64,000 nucleotides of DNA from JAHRAW01 sp028066695 (GCA_963457535.1 OY734803.1:1550001-1614000), one strand, 5' to 3'. Shown: positions 7,662-17,283, numbered from the stretch's first letter. Notes: generated by a model not told the origin, from the sequence alone. Numbers and translations: made by a program.

Positions 7662-9452
7662 ATGTCCTATACCGCCCCGATTCGCGATCTGATGTTCGCC
7701 GCCACCGAGTTGGCCGATTTGCCCGGCGTCAACCGCCTGCCCGGTTTTGAGGACGCCACGCCGGAATTGCTGCGCACAATTTTGGAGGAAGCCGGCAAGT
7801 TCGCTTCGGACGAACTCGCGCCGCTCAACCGCAGCGGCGACAAGCAGGGCGTGCGGCTGGAGGACGGGCGCGCGATCACCGCGGACGGATGGAAAGCCGC
7901 ATACAAAAAATTTGTGGACGGCGGCTGGAACAGTTTGCCGTTTGACCCGCTGTTCGGCGGGCAGGGGCTGCCGTGGCTGGCCGCGACCGCGGTCGCGGAA
8001 ATCTGGCACGCGGCGAACATGTCGTTTTCGCTGTGCCCGCTTTTGACGCAGGGCGCGGTCGGCGCGATTCAAACGCATGGCAGCGACGAGCAAAAATCCA
8101 CCTACCTGCCGAAACTGGTGTCGGGCGAATGGTCGGGCACCATGAACCTGACCGAGTCGCAGGCCGGCTCCGACCTCGGCGCGCTGACCACGCGCGCGGT
8201 GCCGCAGGACGATCATTACCTTTTGAACGGGCAGAAAATCTTCATCACCTACGGCGACCACGATCTCGCCGAAAACATCATCCACATGGTCTTGGCGCGC
8301 ATTTCCGACGCGCCCGAAGGCGTCAAGGGGATTTCGCTTTTCATCGTGCCGAAATTTTTGCCGGACGAAAAAGGCAACTGGACCAAGCGCAACGACATTG
8401 AAACGATTGCGCTGGAAAGCAAACTCGGCATTCACGCCTCGCCGACCGCGACCCTCGCCTACGGCGGCAAAGGCGGCGCGGTCGGGTATCTGATCGGCGG
8501 CGAAAACCGCGGCCTGCACTGCATGTTCACCATGATGAATCTGGCGCGCCAGGCGGTCGGCGTGGAAGGCAACGGAGTCGCCGAGCGCGCCTACCAGCAG
8601 GCGGTCGCGTATGCAAATGAGCGCGTTCAGGGGCAGGCGGTGGACGCGCCCGACGGCGGGCGCGTTCCGATCATTCACCACCCGGATGTGAAGCGTTTGC
8701 TGCTGCAGCAAAAATGCCGGATAGAGGCGTTGCGCTCGCTTTCGCTGTGGATCGCCGCATGCATGGACAACAGCGCCCGCCACATAGAGGGCAAGGCGCG
8801 CGCGCGCGCGCAAGCGATGGTGGAGGTGATGACGCCGGTGCTGAAAGGCTACGCCACCGAAGCGGGCCTGGAAAATGTCTCGCACGCGCTGCAGGTGCAC
8901 GGCGGCATGGGCTACATAGAGGAGACCGGCGCGGCGCAGCATTTCCGCGACCAGCGCATCACGCCGATCTACGAAGGCACCACCGGCATTCAGGCGATGG
9001 ACCTGGTCGGCCGAAAATTAATCCGCGACGGCGGCGCCATGCATGCGCAGGTGATTTCGCGCATGCGCGAAGACTGCGCGGCGGCGGCAAAGTCCGAGTC
9101 AAAAGAAGTCGCGGCGATGGCGAAATCGCTGGAAGAGGCGATTGCATTGCTGGACGCGGTCGCGCAGGAGATTCTGTCCTCGTCCGAAGATCCGCGGCTG
9201 GCGGCGGCGGTGTGCGAGCCGTATCTGCGGATGTGGGGGGTGGTCGCGTGCGGCTGGCAAATGGCGCGCGCCGCCGGAGTCAGCGCGGAAAAACTCGCGC
9301 AAAAAGACGACGCGTTCTACCGCAACAAAATCCGCACCGCGCAATTCTATTTCGGCGCGGAGTTGCCGAAAGCGGCGAGCCTCGCCGCGAGCATTCGCGA
9401 AAGCGGGCGCGTCATCGCCGAGACCGCGCCCGAGTTGTTTCAAACCGAATGA
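7662..9452 (+). CDS. Acyl-CoA dehydrogenase, DmdC-like long form
   Basis: A 596-residue FAD acyl-CoA dehydrogenase. FAD- and substrate-binding segments are visible: MNLTESQAGSDLGALTT, KIFITYGDHD and VHGGMGYIEETGAAQ. The catalytic Glu is in PIYEGTTGIQA. Length of about 600 residues and an extra C-terminal domain are typical of the subgroup containing DmdC, which oxidises 3-methylmercaptopropionyl-CoA in dimethylsulfoniopropionate breakdown, but also long-chain acyl-CoA enzymes. No other dmd gene is nearby, so the substrate is undecided. The stop overlaps the next start as ATGA. Confidence 0.88.
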   Translation: MSYTAPIRDLMFAATELADLPGVNRLPGFEDATPELLRTILEEAGKFASDELAPLNRSGDKQGVRLEDGRAITADGWKAAYKKFVDGGWNSLPFDPLFGGQGLPWLAATAVAEIWHAANMSFSLCPLLTQGAVGAIQTHGSDEQKSTYLPKLVSGEWSGTMNLTESQAGSDLGALTTRAVPQDDHYLLNGQKIFITYGDHDLAENIIHMVLARISDAPEGVKGISLFIVPKFLPDEKGNWTKRNDIETIALESKLGIHASPTATLAYGGKGGAVGYLIGGENRGLHCMFTMMNLARQAVGVEGNGVAERAYQQAVAYANERVQGQAVDAPDGGRVPIIHHPDVKRLLLQQKCRIEALRSLSLWIAACMDNSARHIEGKARARAQAMVEVMTPVLKGYATEAGLENVSHALQVHGGMGYIEETGAAQHFRDQRITPIYEGTTGIQAMDLVGRKLIRDGGAMHAQVISRMREDCAAAAKSESKEVAAMAKSLEEAIALLDAVAQEILSSSEDPRLAAAVCEPYLRMWGVVACGWQMARAAGVSAEKLAQKDDAFYRNKIRTAQFYFGAELPKAASLAASIRESGRVIAETAPELFQTE

Positions 9453-9685
9453 CCGCGCGAATGACCGCCCACAAGGGACTGGAATGGTTCGGCGCGGTTA
9501 CGGCGGTCGCGTATTCGCTGCTGGTCGCGTCCAACACCGGCTCTGAAGTCGCCGGGTTTGCGCTGCTGTTGATTTCCGCGGCGGCCATCGGCCTGTGGGC
9601 CTACGGCGGCAAACACCGCGGAATTTTGTTCCTGCAGTTTTTTTACGCCGCGGCCGCGCTGGTCGGGATTTACCGCTGGCTGTAA
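9449..9685 (+). CDS. Small membrane protein, PnuC-like
   Basis: A 78-residue protein with three hydrophobic segments (about residues 12-27, 30-48 and 55-76). The pattern EWFGAV, AYSLLVASNTGSE, IGLWAYGGKHRGILFLQFFYAAA resembles small membrane proteins related to the nicotinamide riboside transporter PnuC, but it is far shorter than PnuC (about 200 residues). It begins in an ATGA overlap with the acyl-CoA dehydrogenase gene. Transport function is unproven; a helper or fragment role is possible. Confidence 0.65.
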   Translation: MTARMTAHKGLEWFGAVTAVAYSLLVASNTGSEVAGFALLLISAAAIGLWAYGGKHRGILFLQFFYAAAALVGIYRWL

Positions 9686-9692
9686 AGCGCGC

Positions 9693-10343
9693 TCAGCCGG
9701 CGCGCGCTTTCGCCGCCAAATCCACCAGGTAGTCGATCACCTTCAGCAATTCCTCGCGGCTTCCGGCGAGCGCGACCGAAGTGCGGTAGCGGCCGTCCAC
9801 GATGATCGCCGGCACGCCGGTGAGGCCGTAGCGGCGCGTCATTTCCGCGGCGAAATTGATTTTGGTGTTGACCGCGAAGGAATTGAACGCGGCTTTGACT
9901 TCGGCGCGGTCGGCGCCGTTCTCGGCGGCCCAGTCGGAAAATTGCTTGAAGTTTTCCAGCGGGCGGCGCGCCGCGTGAATCGCGTTGAACACCTCGGCAT
10001 GCAGTTTTTCCTCCAGGCCGAGCGCCTGCAGCGCGTAAAAAATGCGCGCGGAAAACTCCCAGCGCGGACCGAGCACCGCCGGAATCGCCACGAACTCGGC
10101 GTTGTCCGGCTTGTTCTGCTTCCACTGCGTGACGAACGGCTCCAGGCGGTAGCAGTGCGGGCACTGGTACCAAAACATTTCCACCACCTCAATTTTGTCG
10201 CCGGTCTGCACCGGCTGCGCCTCGCGCAGCAGTTCGTAGTGGCCGCCTTCCACGAAGGTTTTTTCCTGGGCGGACGCGGGGGAAAACGCCATGAAAAACG
10301 CCGGGAGAATTAACCGGCCGGTCGCGCGTAAAAATATGTTCAT
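9693..10343 (-). CDS. dsbA: Periplasmic thiol:disulfide interchange protein DsbA
   Basis: A 216-residue DsbA. A Sec signal peptide ends at about residue 25 (SPASA before QEKTF). The thioredoxin-fold active site CPHC is at residues 61-64 (MFWYQCPHCY), followed by a helical insertion and the cis-proline loop TGVPAIIVDG. DsbA introduces disulfides into exported proteins and is reoxidised by DsbB, which is not in this window. It would matter here for the Cys-containing exported proteins and autotransporters. Transcribed towards the acyl-CoA dehydrogenase cluster, with 8 bases between the ends. Confidence 0.92.
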   Translation of the reverse strand: MNIFLRATGRLILPAFFMAFSPASAQEKTFVEGGHYELLREAQPVQTGDKIEVVEMFWYQCPHCYRLEPFVTQWKQNKPDNAEFVAIPAVLGPRWEFSARIFYALQALGLEEKLHAEVFNAIHAARRPLENFKQFSDWAAENGADRAEVKAAFNSFAVNTKINFAAEMTRRYGLTGVPAIIVDGRYRTSVALAGSREELLKVIDYLVDLAAKARAG

Positions 10344-10386
10344 CGTTTTTTCCGGATGTGTGAAGGGGGAATTGGGACGGCGCGCG

Positions 10387-11748
10387 TTAATTTCCGCGCC
10401 AATTTTCGGCCTCGGCCGCGAGGCGGCGCGGCAGCCCGCCGAAATCGCCGTTGCTCATGGTGATGATAACGCTGTTTGCGTCGTTCTGCGCCCATTTTTT
10501 CAGCGCGCCGATGATTTCGTCGGAGTCTTCCAGCAGCAGCGCATCGTGCGGCGCGCCGGGCAGGTCTTTTCCGCTTGCGCCGCGAATGACCGCGCCGTCG
10601 GCGTGCGCCAGCGCCTCGCCGACGCGCGCGCCGTGCGCGCCGCTCTTCATGGTGTTGGAGCGCAATTCCAGCGCGACAAAAACGCGCGCATCCGGATGCC
10701 GCGCGCGCGCCGCGTCAATGGAATGAAGAATCGCGGTCGGGTGGTGCGCGAAGTCGTCATATACCGAAAGTCCCGCCGATTGATGCAGGAGTTGCATGCG
10801 GCGCGCGCCGGGAATGTAACTTTTCAGCGCGGCCGCGGCCTCGGCCGGCGGCACCCCGGCGAGTTGCGCGGCGGCGATGGCGGCGAGCGCGTTTTGCATG
10901 TTGTGCCGGCCGATGCACCGCCACGAAACCCGCGCCGCCGGCGCGCCGCGATGCAGCACTTCAAATTCCGCGCAGTCCGCGCCGCGCGCGCGCGCATGCC
11001 ATTCTGCGGACTCGTCTTCCAGCGAAAAACGGGTGACTTTACTCCAGCAACCCATTTCCAGCACCTCGGCGAGGTTCGCGTCGTCGGCGTTTACCACGAT
11101 GCCGCCGTCGCCCGGCACGGTGCGCACCAAATGATGAAACTGCTTTTTGATTTGCGCGAGGTCGTCGTAGATGTCGGCGTGGTCAAATTCCAGATTGTTC
11201 AGCACGGCGATGCGCGGGTGGTAATGCACGAATTTCGCGCGCTTGTCAAAAAACGCGGTGTCGTATTCGTCCGCTTCAATCACAAAGTGCTCGCCCTCGC
11301 CGAGCGCGGCCGAGGTTTCAAAATTGCCGGGCTTGCCGCCGATCAGGTAGCCTGGCGCGCGCCCGGCGCATTGCAGCATCCACGCCAGCATGGAAGTGGT
11401 GGAGGTTTTGCCGTGCGTGCCGGCGACCGCGAGAACCGCGCGCCGCGCCAGCACATGCGCGCGCAGCCACTCGGGACCCGATTGAAATTCCAACCGCCGC
11501 GCCAGCACCGCCTCCACCAACTCGTTGCCGCGCGACAGCGCGTTGCCGAGCAGCACCGTGCCGGGCGCGTCTCCGAGATGTTCGGCGCGGTAGCCCGAAA
11601 GCGCGTCAATGGACTGCGCGGCGAGCACTTCGTTCATCGGCGGATAGACGCCGTGGTCGCAGCCGCGCACGGCGTGTCCGCCGGCTTTCGCCAGCTGGGC
11701 GACGCCCGCCATGAAGGTGCCGCAGATGCCGGCGATGAATATTTTCAT
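10387..11748 (-). CDS. mpl: UDP-N-acetylmuramate:L-alanyl-gamma-D-glutamyl-meso-diaminopimelate ligase
   Basis: A 453-residue Mur-ligase family enzyme used in peptidoglycan recycling: it attaches the released tripeptide to UDP-MurNAc. The N-terminal Rossmann motif is IAGICGTFMAGVA, which is Mpl rather than MurC, and the ATP-binding loop is VAGTHGKTSTTSML. Central segments are FVIEADEYDTAFFDKR and NNLEFDHADIY, followed by the C-terminal YDDFAHHPTAI. Length fits Mpl. The ATG at 11748 directly precedes the conserved KIFIAG; longer versions enter the promoter region of the divergent rnd gene. Confidence 0.93.
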   Translation of the reverse strand: MKIFIAGICGTFMAGVAQLAKAGGHAVRGCDHGVYPPMNEVLAAQSIDALSGYRAEHLGDAPGTVLLGNALSRGNELVEAVLARRLEFQSGPEWLRAHVLARRAVLAVAGTHGKTSTTSMLAWMLQCAGRAPGYLIGGKPGNFETSAALGEGEHFVIEADEYDTAFFDKRAKFVHYHPRIAVLNNLEFDHADIYDDLAQIKKQFHHLVRTVPGDGGIVVNADDANLAEVLEMGCWSKVTRFSLEDESAEWHARARGADCAEFEVLHRGAPAARVSWRCIGRHNMQNALAAIAAAQLAGVPPAEAAAALKSYIPGARRMQLLHQSAGLSVYDDFAHHPTAILHSIDAARARHPDARVFVALELRSNTMKSGAHGARVGEALAHADGAVIRGASGKDLPGAPHDALLLEDSDEIIGALKKWAQNDANSVIITMSNGDFGGLPRRLAAEAENWRGN

Positions 11749-11820
11749 GTGGGGAAGAAATGCCGCGGCGGGGTGACGCGGCGCGCGCAAATGATACCGC
11801 AAGTGCTACCATTGGCGGCG

Positions 11821-12933
11821 ATGCCGCCGAGCAACATGATCAGCACCGGCGCGCGCCTGGCCGAGTTCACCGCCGCGCTCGGGCGCGGCGGCTGGGTCGC
11901 GCTGGACACCGAGTTCATGCGCGAGCGCACCTACGCGCCGCAACTCTGCCTGGTGCAATTGGACGACGGGGAGAACGCGGCCTGCATTGACGCGCCGGCG
12001 TTGCGCGATTTGTCGCCGCTCGCCGAATTGCTCGCCGACGAATCCGTGGTGAAAATTGTGCATTCCTGCCGCCAGGATTTGGAAGCGCTGGACACGCGCG
12101 GGCGGCTGCCGCAAAACTTCCGAAATTTGTATGACACCCAGTTGGCCGCGGCGTTTTGCGGCTACGGCGCGCAGGTCAGTTACGCCGCGCTGGTGGAGGA
12201 ACTTTGCAATGTGCATTTGCCGAAGTCGCACACGCGCGCCGACTGGAGCCGCCGCCCGCTGCCGCCGGCGCAGATTCAATACGCGCTGGACGATGTCAAA
12301 TATTTGCAGCCGCTGCGCGGCGCGCTGGACCGCCTGCTGGAAAAAAACGGCCGCGCCGACTGGCTGCGCGAGGAATGCGCGCGCGCCGCCGACCCGGCTT
12401 CCTACCGCTTTGATCCGGCCGGCGCGTGGCGGCGGGTCAAAGGCGCGGGCCGTTTGGACCCGGCCGGGCGTGCCTGCGTGAAAGAGTTGGCGTTGTGGCG
12501 CGAGCGGCGCGCGCGCGCGCGCGACCTGCCGCGCAACTGGGTGCTGCCGGACGCGGCCCTGCTGCAAATCTGCCGCGACCGCCCGCGCGCGGAGAAGCAA
12601 CTCGCGCGGATTGAAGGCCTCGCCGCCGGGCTGCGAAAACACGCGGGCCGGGAAATCGTGGAAATCGTGGCGCGCGCCGAAGCGGCCGCGAAACATGACG
12701 ACGGCGGCAAAGACGAAGAGCGCGCCGGTCCGCTGACCGCGCAGCAACGCCGCTTGGCGAAGGAAATACTGAAATGGCTGGAAGAGCGCGCGAAAGACGC
12801 CGGGATGAGCCGCACGCTGGTCGCGGCGCGCCGCGACATTGAGGATTTTGTGCGCGGGCAAACCGACTTGCCGCTGTTCGGCGGCTGGCGCGCGCAATTC
12901 GCCGGCGAGGAAATTCGCGCGCGTTATTCCTGA
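11821..12933 (+). CDS. rnd: Ribonuclease D
   Basis: A 370-residue DEDD exonuclease that trims tRNA 3' ends. ExoI is ALDTEFMRE (D29 and E31), ExoII is HSCRQDLEAL and ExoIII is YALDDVKYL, followed by an HRDC domain (about residues 205-285). I chose the ATG at 11821; the ATG at 11836 is a close alternative. The gene is divergent from mpl with about 70 bases between. Its last 10 bases overlap the end of the convergent mltA gene. Confidence 0.9.
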   Translation: MPPSNMISTGARLAEFTAALGRGGWVALDTEFMRERTYAPQLCLVQLDDGENAACIDAPALRDLSPLAELLADESVVKIVHSCRQDLEALDTRGRLPQNFRNLYDTQLAAAFCGYGAQVSYAALVEELCNVHLPKSHTRADWSRRPLPPAQIQYALDDVKYLQPLRGALDRLLEKNGRADWLREECARAADPASYRFDPAGAWRRVKGAGRLDPAGRACVKELALWRERRARARDLPRNWVLPDAALLQICRDRPRAEKQLARIEGLAAGLRKHAGREIVEIVARAEAAAKHDDGGKDEERAGPLTAQQRRLAKEILKWLEERAKDAGMSRTLVAARRDIEDFVRGQTDLPLFGGWRAQFAGEEIRARYS

Positions 12934-14039
12934 TTATTAATGGGCAGCAGCACGGTTAAGCCGCCCTGCTCGCGCATGACGCCGGCGGCGCGTTCGGCGC
13001 GCGCGCCATGCCCCCAGAACAAATCGGCGCGCAGCGCGCCGGTGATCGCGCCGCCGGTGTCCTGCGCCATCACCAGCCGGCGATACGGGCGGCGCGGCGC
13101 GCCGGGGTAATTGGTGGTGAGCCACACCGGCGCGCCGAGTTCCACCACCGCCGGGTCTATCGCGATGCTGCGCTGCGCGCTGAGCGGAACATTGAGCGCG
13201 CCGCGCGCCCCCGGGTTTTTTTCGTCGCGCAATGCAAAAAAAACATACCGCGGATTGAGAAACAGCAACTCTTGCGCGCGCTGCGGGTTTTCGCGCAGCC
13301 AGCGGCGGATGCCGAACAGCGACGCTTCTTCGCGCGTCAGTTCGCCGCGCTCCACCAGAATGCGGCCGATGGAGCGGTAGGGGTGGCCGTTGTGGTTGCG
13401 GTAGGCGGCCGCGATGACGCGCCCGTCGGGAAGTTGAATGCGCCCCGAGCCCTGAATGTGCAAAAAGAACACCGCGTCGCGGTCGTCCAGCCAAATCAAT
13501 TCGCCGCCGGCAAGCGGCGACGGTTGCGCGTCAATTTCCGCGCGCGTGTAAAACGGCACGACGCGCCCGCCCGCAAGCCGCCCGCGAAATTTGTTGCCGG
13601 CGAGTTGTGAATGCAGCGCGCCGAGTTCCAGCGTCAGCAAACTTTCTGGCTGCGCGTAGAGCGGGTGGCGGTAGCGCGCGTCTCGGGTGAAACTGCCGAA
13701 CAGCAGCGGCTCGTAGTAGCCGGTGATCAGCCCGCGTTTTGCGCCGCCTTTTCCGCGCAGCGGATGCGGGCGAAACCACCGTTCAAAAAACTTTCGCGCG
13801 GCCGCGTCGTCCGGCGTCGGCAACGCGCGCGCGGCTGCGCACACTTCGCGCCACTTCGCGCGGCGCGCCAGCGCGTCGCAACTTCGCAAAAGCGCGGGCC
13901 AGGCCTCGGCTTGGCGGTCATCCTCCCAGCCGTCCAATTGCGCCCAGCCGACCGGCGAGCCCAGCCCCGGCGGGCGCGGCGCGCACGAGGCGAGCAAGCA
14001 CGCGATGCACAGCCCGGCGAAAATGCGCGCGCGCGTCAT
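12924..14039 (-). CDS. mltA: Membrane-bound lytic murein transglycosylase A
   Basis: A 371-residue lipoprotein. The lipobox LASC follows a short hydrophobic signal (Cys at residue 19), so it should be anchored in the outer membrane. MltA-family motifs are clear: LITGYYEPLLFGS, FYTRAEID, the 3D-type domain with MAQDTGGAITG (containing the catalytic Asp) and DLFWGHGARAE. It cleaves the MurNAc-GlcNAc bond to give anhydro-muropeptides, which feed the recycling route where Mpl acts; mpl lies one gene away. There are 13 bases between it and the aminotransferase gene upstream. Confidence 0.93.
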   Translation of the reverse strand: MTRARIFAGLCIACLLASCAPRPPGLGSPVGWAQLDGWEDDRQAEAWPALLRSCDALARRAKWREVCAAARALPTPDDAAARKFFERWFRPHPLRGKGGAKRGLITGYYEPLLFGSFTRDARYRHPLYAQPESLLTLELGALHSQLAGNKFRGRLAGGRVVPFYTRAEIDAQPSPLAGGELIWLDDRDAVFFLHIQGSGRIQLPDGRVIAAAYRNHNGHPYRSIGRILVERGELTREEASLFGIRRWLRENPQRAQELLFLNPRYVFFALRDEKNPGARGALNVPLSAQRSIAIDPAVVELGAPVWLTTNYPGAPRRPYRRLVMAQDTGGAITGALRADLFWGHGARAERAAGVMREQGGLTVLLPINNQE

Positions 14040-14052
14040 CGGCGCGGACGGG

Positions 14053-15288
14053 TTATTCGCTCGCCGCCAGTTTCACGCAGACCGCCAGCACTTCGCAGGC
14101 GCGGCGCACATCGTCAAGCGGCGGGAAAGTCGGCGCGATGCGAATGTTGCGGTCGCGCGGGTCTTTTCCATGCGGAAAGGTCGCGCCGGCCGCGGTCAGC
14201 GTAACGCCGGCCTCGGCGGCGAGTTGCACCGCGCGCGCCGCGCAGTTGTCGGGAATGTCCAAACTGATGAAATACCCGCCGCGCGGTTTGCTCCATTCGG
14301 CGATGCCGAGTCCGCCGAGTTCGCGCTCCAATACTTCCCACACCGCTTCAAATTTCGGGCGCAGCAACGCCGCGTGTTTTTTCATGTGCGCGCGCAGGTT
14401 TTCAATCCCCCCGAAAAATTTCAGCAGGCGCAACTGGTTGACTTTGTCGGGCCCGATGGTTTGCACCGCGAGGTGCGCGCGCGCGTCTGCGATGTTGGCG
14501 TCGCTCGCGGCCATCGCGGCCACGCCCGAGCCCGGGTGGCAGATTTTGGAAGTGGAAGCGAATTGCACCACGCGGTCGGCATTGCCGGCCTCTTTGCAGA
14601 GTTGCGCGATGTTTCCCAATGCCGGGCGGTCGTCAAAGAGATGATGCTCGGCGTAGGCGTTGTCCCAGAGAATGCGAAAGTCGGGCGCGGCGCGCATGGA
14701 GGCGAGCCGCGCCAAAGTGTCCGCGCCGTAGCACGCGCCGGTCGGGTTGTGGTATTTCGGCACGCACCAAATTCCCTTGACCGAATCGTCGCCGCCGGCG
14801 AGCGATTCCACTTCGTCCATGTCGGGCCCGTCGTCGCGCATCGGCACGAGCAGCAATTCAAAACCGAGATGCTCGGTGATGGTGAAGTGGCGGTCGTAGC
14901 CCGGCGCCGGGCAGATGAACTTTTTGTTTTTGATGCCGCTCCACGGCCCGTTTCCGCCCGGCGCGCCGAACAAGCATGCGCGCGCCAGAGTTTCATACAT
15001 CAGCGTCAAACTTGCATTTCCGCCGACCAGCACATTTTCCAGCGGCATTTGCAAAATCTCCGCGAAAAGTTGCCGCGCGCCGGCCAGCCCGTCGGCGCCG
15101 CCGTAATTGCGCGTGTCCACGCCGCCGGCCTCGGATTCCCCCGGCAGCGACAGTAGCGCGTCGGACAAATCCAATTGCTCCGCCGACGGCTTGCCGCGCG
15201 TCATATCCAGCGACAGCGACAGGTCTTTCAGGCGGGCGTATTCGTCCAGGAATTCCCGGCGGCGCGCGCGCAATTCGGTGCTCGGCAT
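14053..15288 (-). CDS. Pyridoxal-phosphate aminotransferase, AspT-type
   Basis: A 411-residue fold-type I aminotransferase of the subgroup containing bacterial aspartate aminotransferase AspT. Visible marks are SLDMTRGKPSAEQLDLS near the N-terminus, CVPKYHNPTGACY and LWDNAYAEHHL. The PLP-binding Lys is in FASTSKICHPGSG, and the substrate-carboxylate Arg region is KPRGGYFISLD. The N-terminal DMTRGKPS separates it from ordinary AspC. The likely reaction is transamination of aspartate or alanine with 2-oxoglutarate. The ATG at 15288 (MPSTELR) is preferred; upstream extensions run into the rpsU promoter region. No strong Shine-Dalgarno is visible. Confidence 0.88.
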   Translation of the reverse strand: MPSTELRARRREFLDEYARLKDLSLSLDMTRGKPSAEQLDLSDALLSLPGESEAGGVDTRNYGGADGLAGARQLFAEILQMPLENVLVGGNASLTLMYETLARACLFGAPGGNGPWSGIKNKKFICPAPGYDRHFTITEHLGFELLLVPMRDDGPDMDEVESLAGGDDSVKGIWCVPKYHNPTGACYGADTLARLASMRAAPDFRILWDNAYAEHHLFDDRPALGNIAQLCKEAGNADRVVQFASTSKICHPGSGVAAMAASDANIADARAHLAVQTIGPDKVNQLRLLKFFGGIENLRAHMKKHAALLRPKFEAVWEVLERELGGLGIAEWSKPRGGYFISLDIPDNCAARAVQLAAEAGVTLTAAGATFPHGKDPRDRNIRIAPTFPPLDDVRRACEVLAVCVKLAASE

Positions 15289-15358
15289 CGGAGGTCGGGG
15301 AGGGCGGGGAAGCGGCGATTGTAGCAGTTTCGCCCGTTCTCCCGTTATTGTCCGTGTA

Positions 15359-15387
15359 TTGCATTGCGCGCGCCGCATGTGTATAAT
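15359..15387 (+). promoter_or_regulatory. Sigma-70 promoter of rpsU
   Basis: TTGCAT (15359-15364), a 17-bp spacer and a perfect TATAAT (15382-15387), 37 bases upstream of the rpsU ATG. One of the clearest promoters in the window. Confidence 0.75.
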
Positions 15388-15423
15388 TCGCCGCCCTTAT
15401 CACCCGTTATCCCGGAGTATTCA

Positions 15424-15639
15424 ATGCCATCCGTTCAAGTTCGGCAAAACGAGCCGTTTGATGTGATTTTGCGGCGGTTTCGCCGCGCCTGCGAGCGCGC
15501 CGGCGTTTTCACCGAGTCGCGCCGCCGGCAGAGTTATGAAAAACCCACGACCATTCGCAAGCGCGAAGGCGACGCCGCGGTGCGCCGCGAGATGAAGCGC
15601 GTGTCGCGCCAGCGCGCGCGGCGCAAGCGGAAGTACTGA
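15424..15639 (+). CDS. rpsU: 30S ribosomal protein S21
   Basis: A 71-residue basic protein with the S21 pattern: VQVRQNEPFDVILRRFRRACERAGVFTESRRR then YEKP and a strongly basic tail. Length is as usual for the family. The Shine-Dalgarno GGAG lies about 8 bases before the ATG. S21 binds the small subunit near the anti-Shine-Dalgarno region and helps initiation. Here it is a single gene with its own strong promoter rather than part of an rpsU-dnaG-rpoD operon; the next gene is convergent. Confidence 0.95.
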   Translation: MPSVQVRQNEPFDVILRRFRRACERAGVFTESRRRQSYEKPTTIRKREGDAAVRREMKRVSRQRARRKRKY

Positions 15640-15654
15640 CCGCTTTTTCGCGCG

Positions 15655-17283
15655 CTACTTTTCCCCGGGAAAGGAAATCAACGACGGCATGTAATCCGGC
15701 GGCGCGCGGTAGCCGAGCAGGTTGAACAGCGTGGCGGCGACATTGGCGAGGCCCGGCTCGTCCACATTCGCCATTTGATAGGAGTTGTCGCGCGCCGCGT
15801 CGCTGATGGCGAACAGCACCGGATTGAGGCTGTGCGCGGTGCGCACAACGCGCTTTCCGTTTTTCTCCACGAACATTTCATCGGCGTTTCCGTGGTCGGC
15901 GGTGACCACGGCGACTCCGCCGCAGGACGCGGTTTCTTCGAGCAATCGGGAGACGCAATTGTCCACGACTTCCAGCGCGCGCACGGTGGCGCCGATGTCG
16001 CCGCTGTGCCCGACCATGTCGCCGTTGGCGAAGTTGATGCGGCCGAAGCGGTATTTTCCGGCGCGCAAAAGTTTGATCGTGGTTTCGGTGATCTCCTCAG
16101 CTTTCATTTGCGGCGCGCGGTGAAACTCGGCGGCGTCCGACGGAATTTCCACCCAGGTTTCCAGTTCTTCGTCAAAACGCCCGGAGCGGTTGCCGTTCCA
16201 AAAATAGGTGACATGCCCGAACTTCTGCGTCTCGCTGATCGCGAAGGTTTTTAATCTTTCCGCGCACAAAAACTCGGACATGGTGCGGTCAATGCGCGGC
16301 GGGCTGACCAGGTAATTTTTCGGCGCCTCAAGGTCGCCGTCATACTGCAGCATTCCGCAAAAAAACAACTCCGGCATTTCGCCGCGGTCAAATTCGCGGA
16401 AATCTTTCTCCTCCAGCGCGCGCGAAATTTCAATCGCGCGGTCGCCGCGAAAATTAAACAGCACGACCGCGTCTCCGTCGCGCATCGCCCCGCGCGGCTT
16501 GCCGTCTTCGCCGGTGATTACGAACGACTCCAGATACTGGTCATTGACGTCGCTCGCCGCGTATTGGCGGCGCACTTCTTCCAGGGCGTTTTGCGCGGCG
16601 CGGCCGCGGCCATGCACATGCGTGTCAAAGCCGCGTTTCACCATTTGCCAGTCGGCCTGGTAGCGGTCCATGGTAATCGCCATGCGCCCGCCGCCGGAGG
16701 CGATGCGGTAATCAAACCCGGGCGCGCGGTTGATCTCCGCCATTTTTTCCCCGAGTTGCGCGAGGTAGCCGGGCGCGCTGCGCGGCCCGACATCGCGGCC
16801 GTCCAGCAAAACATGCGCGCACACCGATTTCACGCCGGACGCGCGGCAGCGCTCCAGCAATGCGAGCAAGTGGTTGATGTGCGAATGCACATTTCCGTCC
16901 GACAGCAGTCCGAGAAAATGCACGGTGTTGCCGCGCGCGCCGCGCGCCTCCACTTCGCGCCAGGCGTCGTTGCGAAAAATGGAGCCGTCTTCAAACGCCT
17001 GCATCACCAGTTTCGCGCCCTGCGCGAACACGCGTCCGCCGCCGAGGGTGTTGTGCCCGACTTCGCTGTTGCCCATCTCGCCGTCGCCGGGCAGGCCGAC
17101 ATAGGTGCCGTGCGCGTGCAGTTGCGTGTGCAATTCCGACGCGGCGAGCGCGTCCAGCGCCGGCGTGTGCGCCAGCGACACCGCGTTCGCCGGCCCCGGC
17201 GGCGCGATGCCGACGCCGTCCAGAATGATGAGCAGCAGCGGGCCCGGGCGCCCGGAAAAGGAGGGGAGTTTTTCGAGGCGCAT
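15655..17283 (-). CDS. gpmI: 2,3-bisphosphoglycerate-independent phosphoglycerate mutase
   Basis: A 542-residue, manganese-dependent iPGM interconverting 3- and 2-phosphoglycerate. Metal and phosphoserine motifs are visible: LIILDGVGIAPP, the nucleophilic Ser in GEMGNSEVGHN, HVLLDGRDVGP, and near the C-terminus NFANGDMVGHSG and VTADHGNADEM. It is the last gene of the rph-rdgB-gpmI run. A perfect TATAAT lies only 8 bases before the ATG, so it may have its own, possibly leaderless, transcript. The protein is slightly longer than the usual 510-515 residues. Confidence 0.95.
   Translation of the reverse strand: MRLEKLPSFSGRPGPLLLIILDGVGIAPPGPANAVSLAHTPALDALAASELHTQLHAHGTYVGLPGDGEMGNSEVGHNTLGGGRVFAQGAKLVMQAFEDGSIFRNDAWREVEARGARGNTVHFLGLLSDGNVHSHINHLLALLERCRASGVKSVCAHVLLDGRDVGPRSAPGYLAQLGEKMAEINRAPGFDYRIASGGGRMAITMDRYQADWQMVKRGFDTHVHGRGRAAQNALEEVRRQYAASDVNDQYLESFVITGEDGKPRGAMRDGDAVVLFNFRGDRAIEISRALEEKDFREFDRGEMPELFFCGMLQYDGDLEAPKNYLVSPPRIDRTMSEFLCAERLKTFAISETQKFGHVTYFWNGNRSGRFDEELETWVEIPSDAAEFHRAPQMKAEEITETTIKLLRAGKYRFGRINFANGDMVGHSGDIGATVRALEVVDNCVSRLLEETASCGGVAVVTADHGNADEMFVEKNGKRVVRTAHSLNPVLFAISDAARDNSYQMANVDEPGLANVAATLFNLLGYRAPPDYMPSLISFPGEK

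Noticed and set aside
10291..11820. A long 5' extension of the RNase D frame
   Set aside because: It is antisense to mpl and has no RNase D similarity; conserved sequence begins only after the ATG at 11821.
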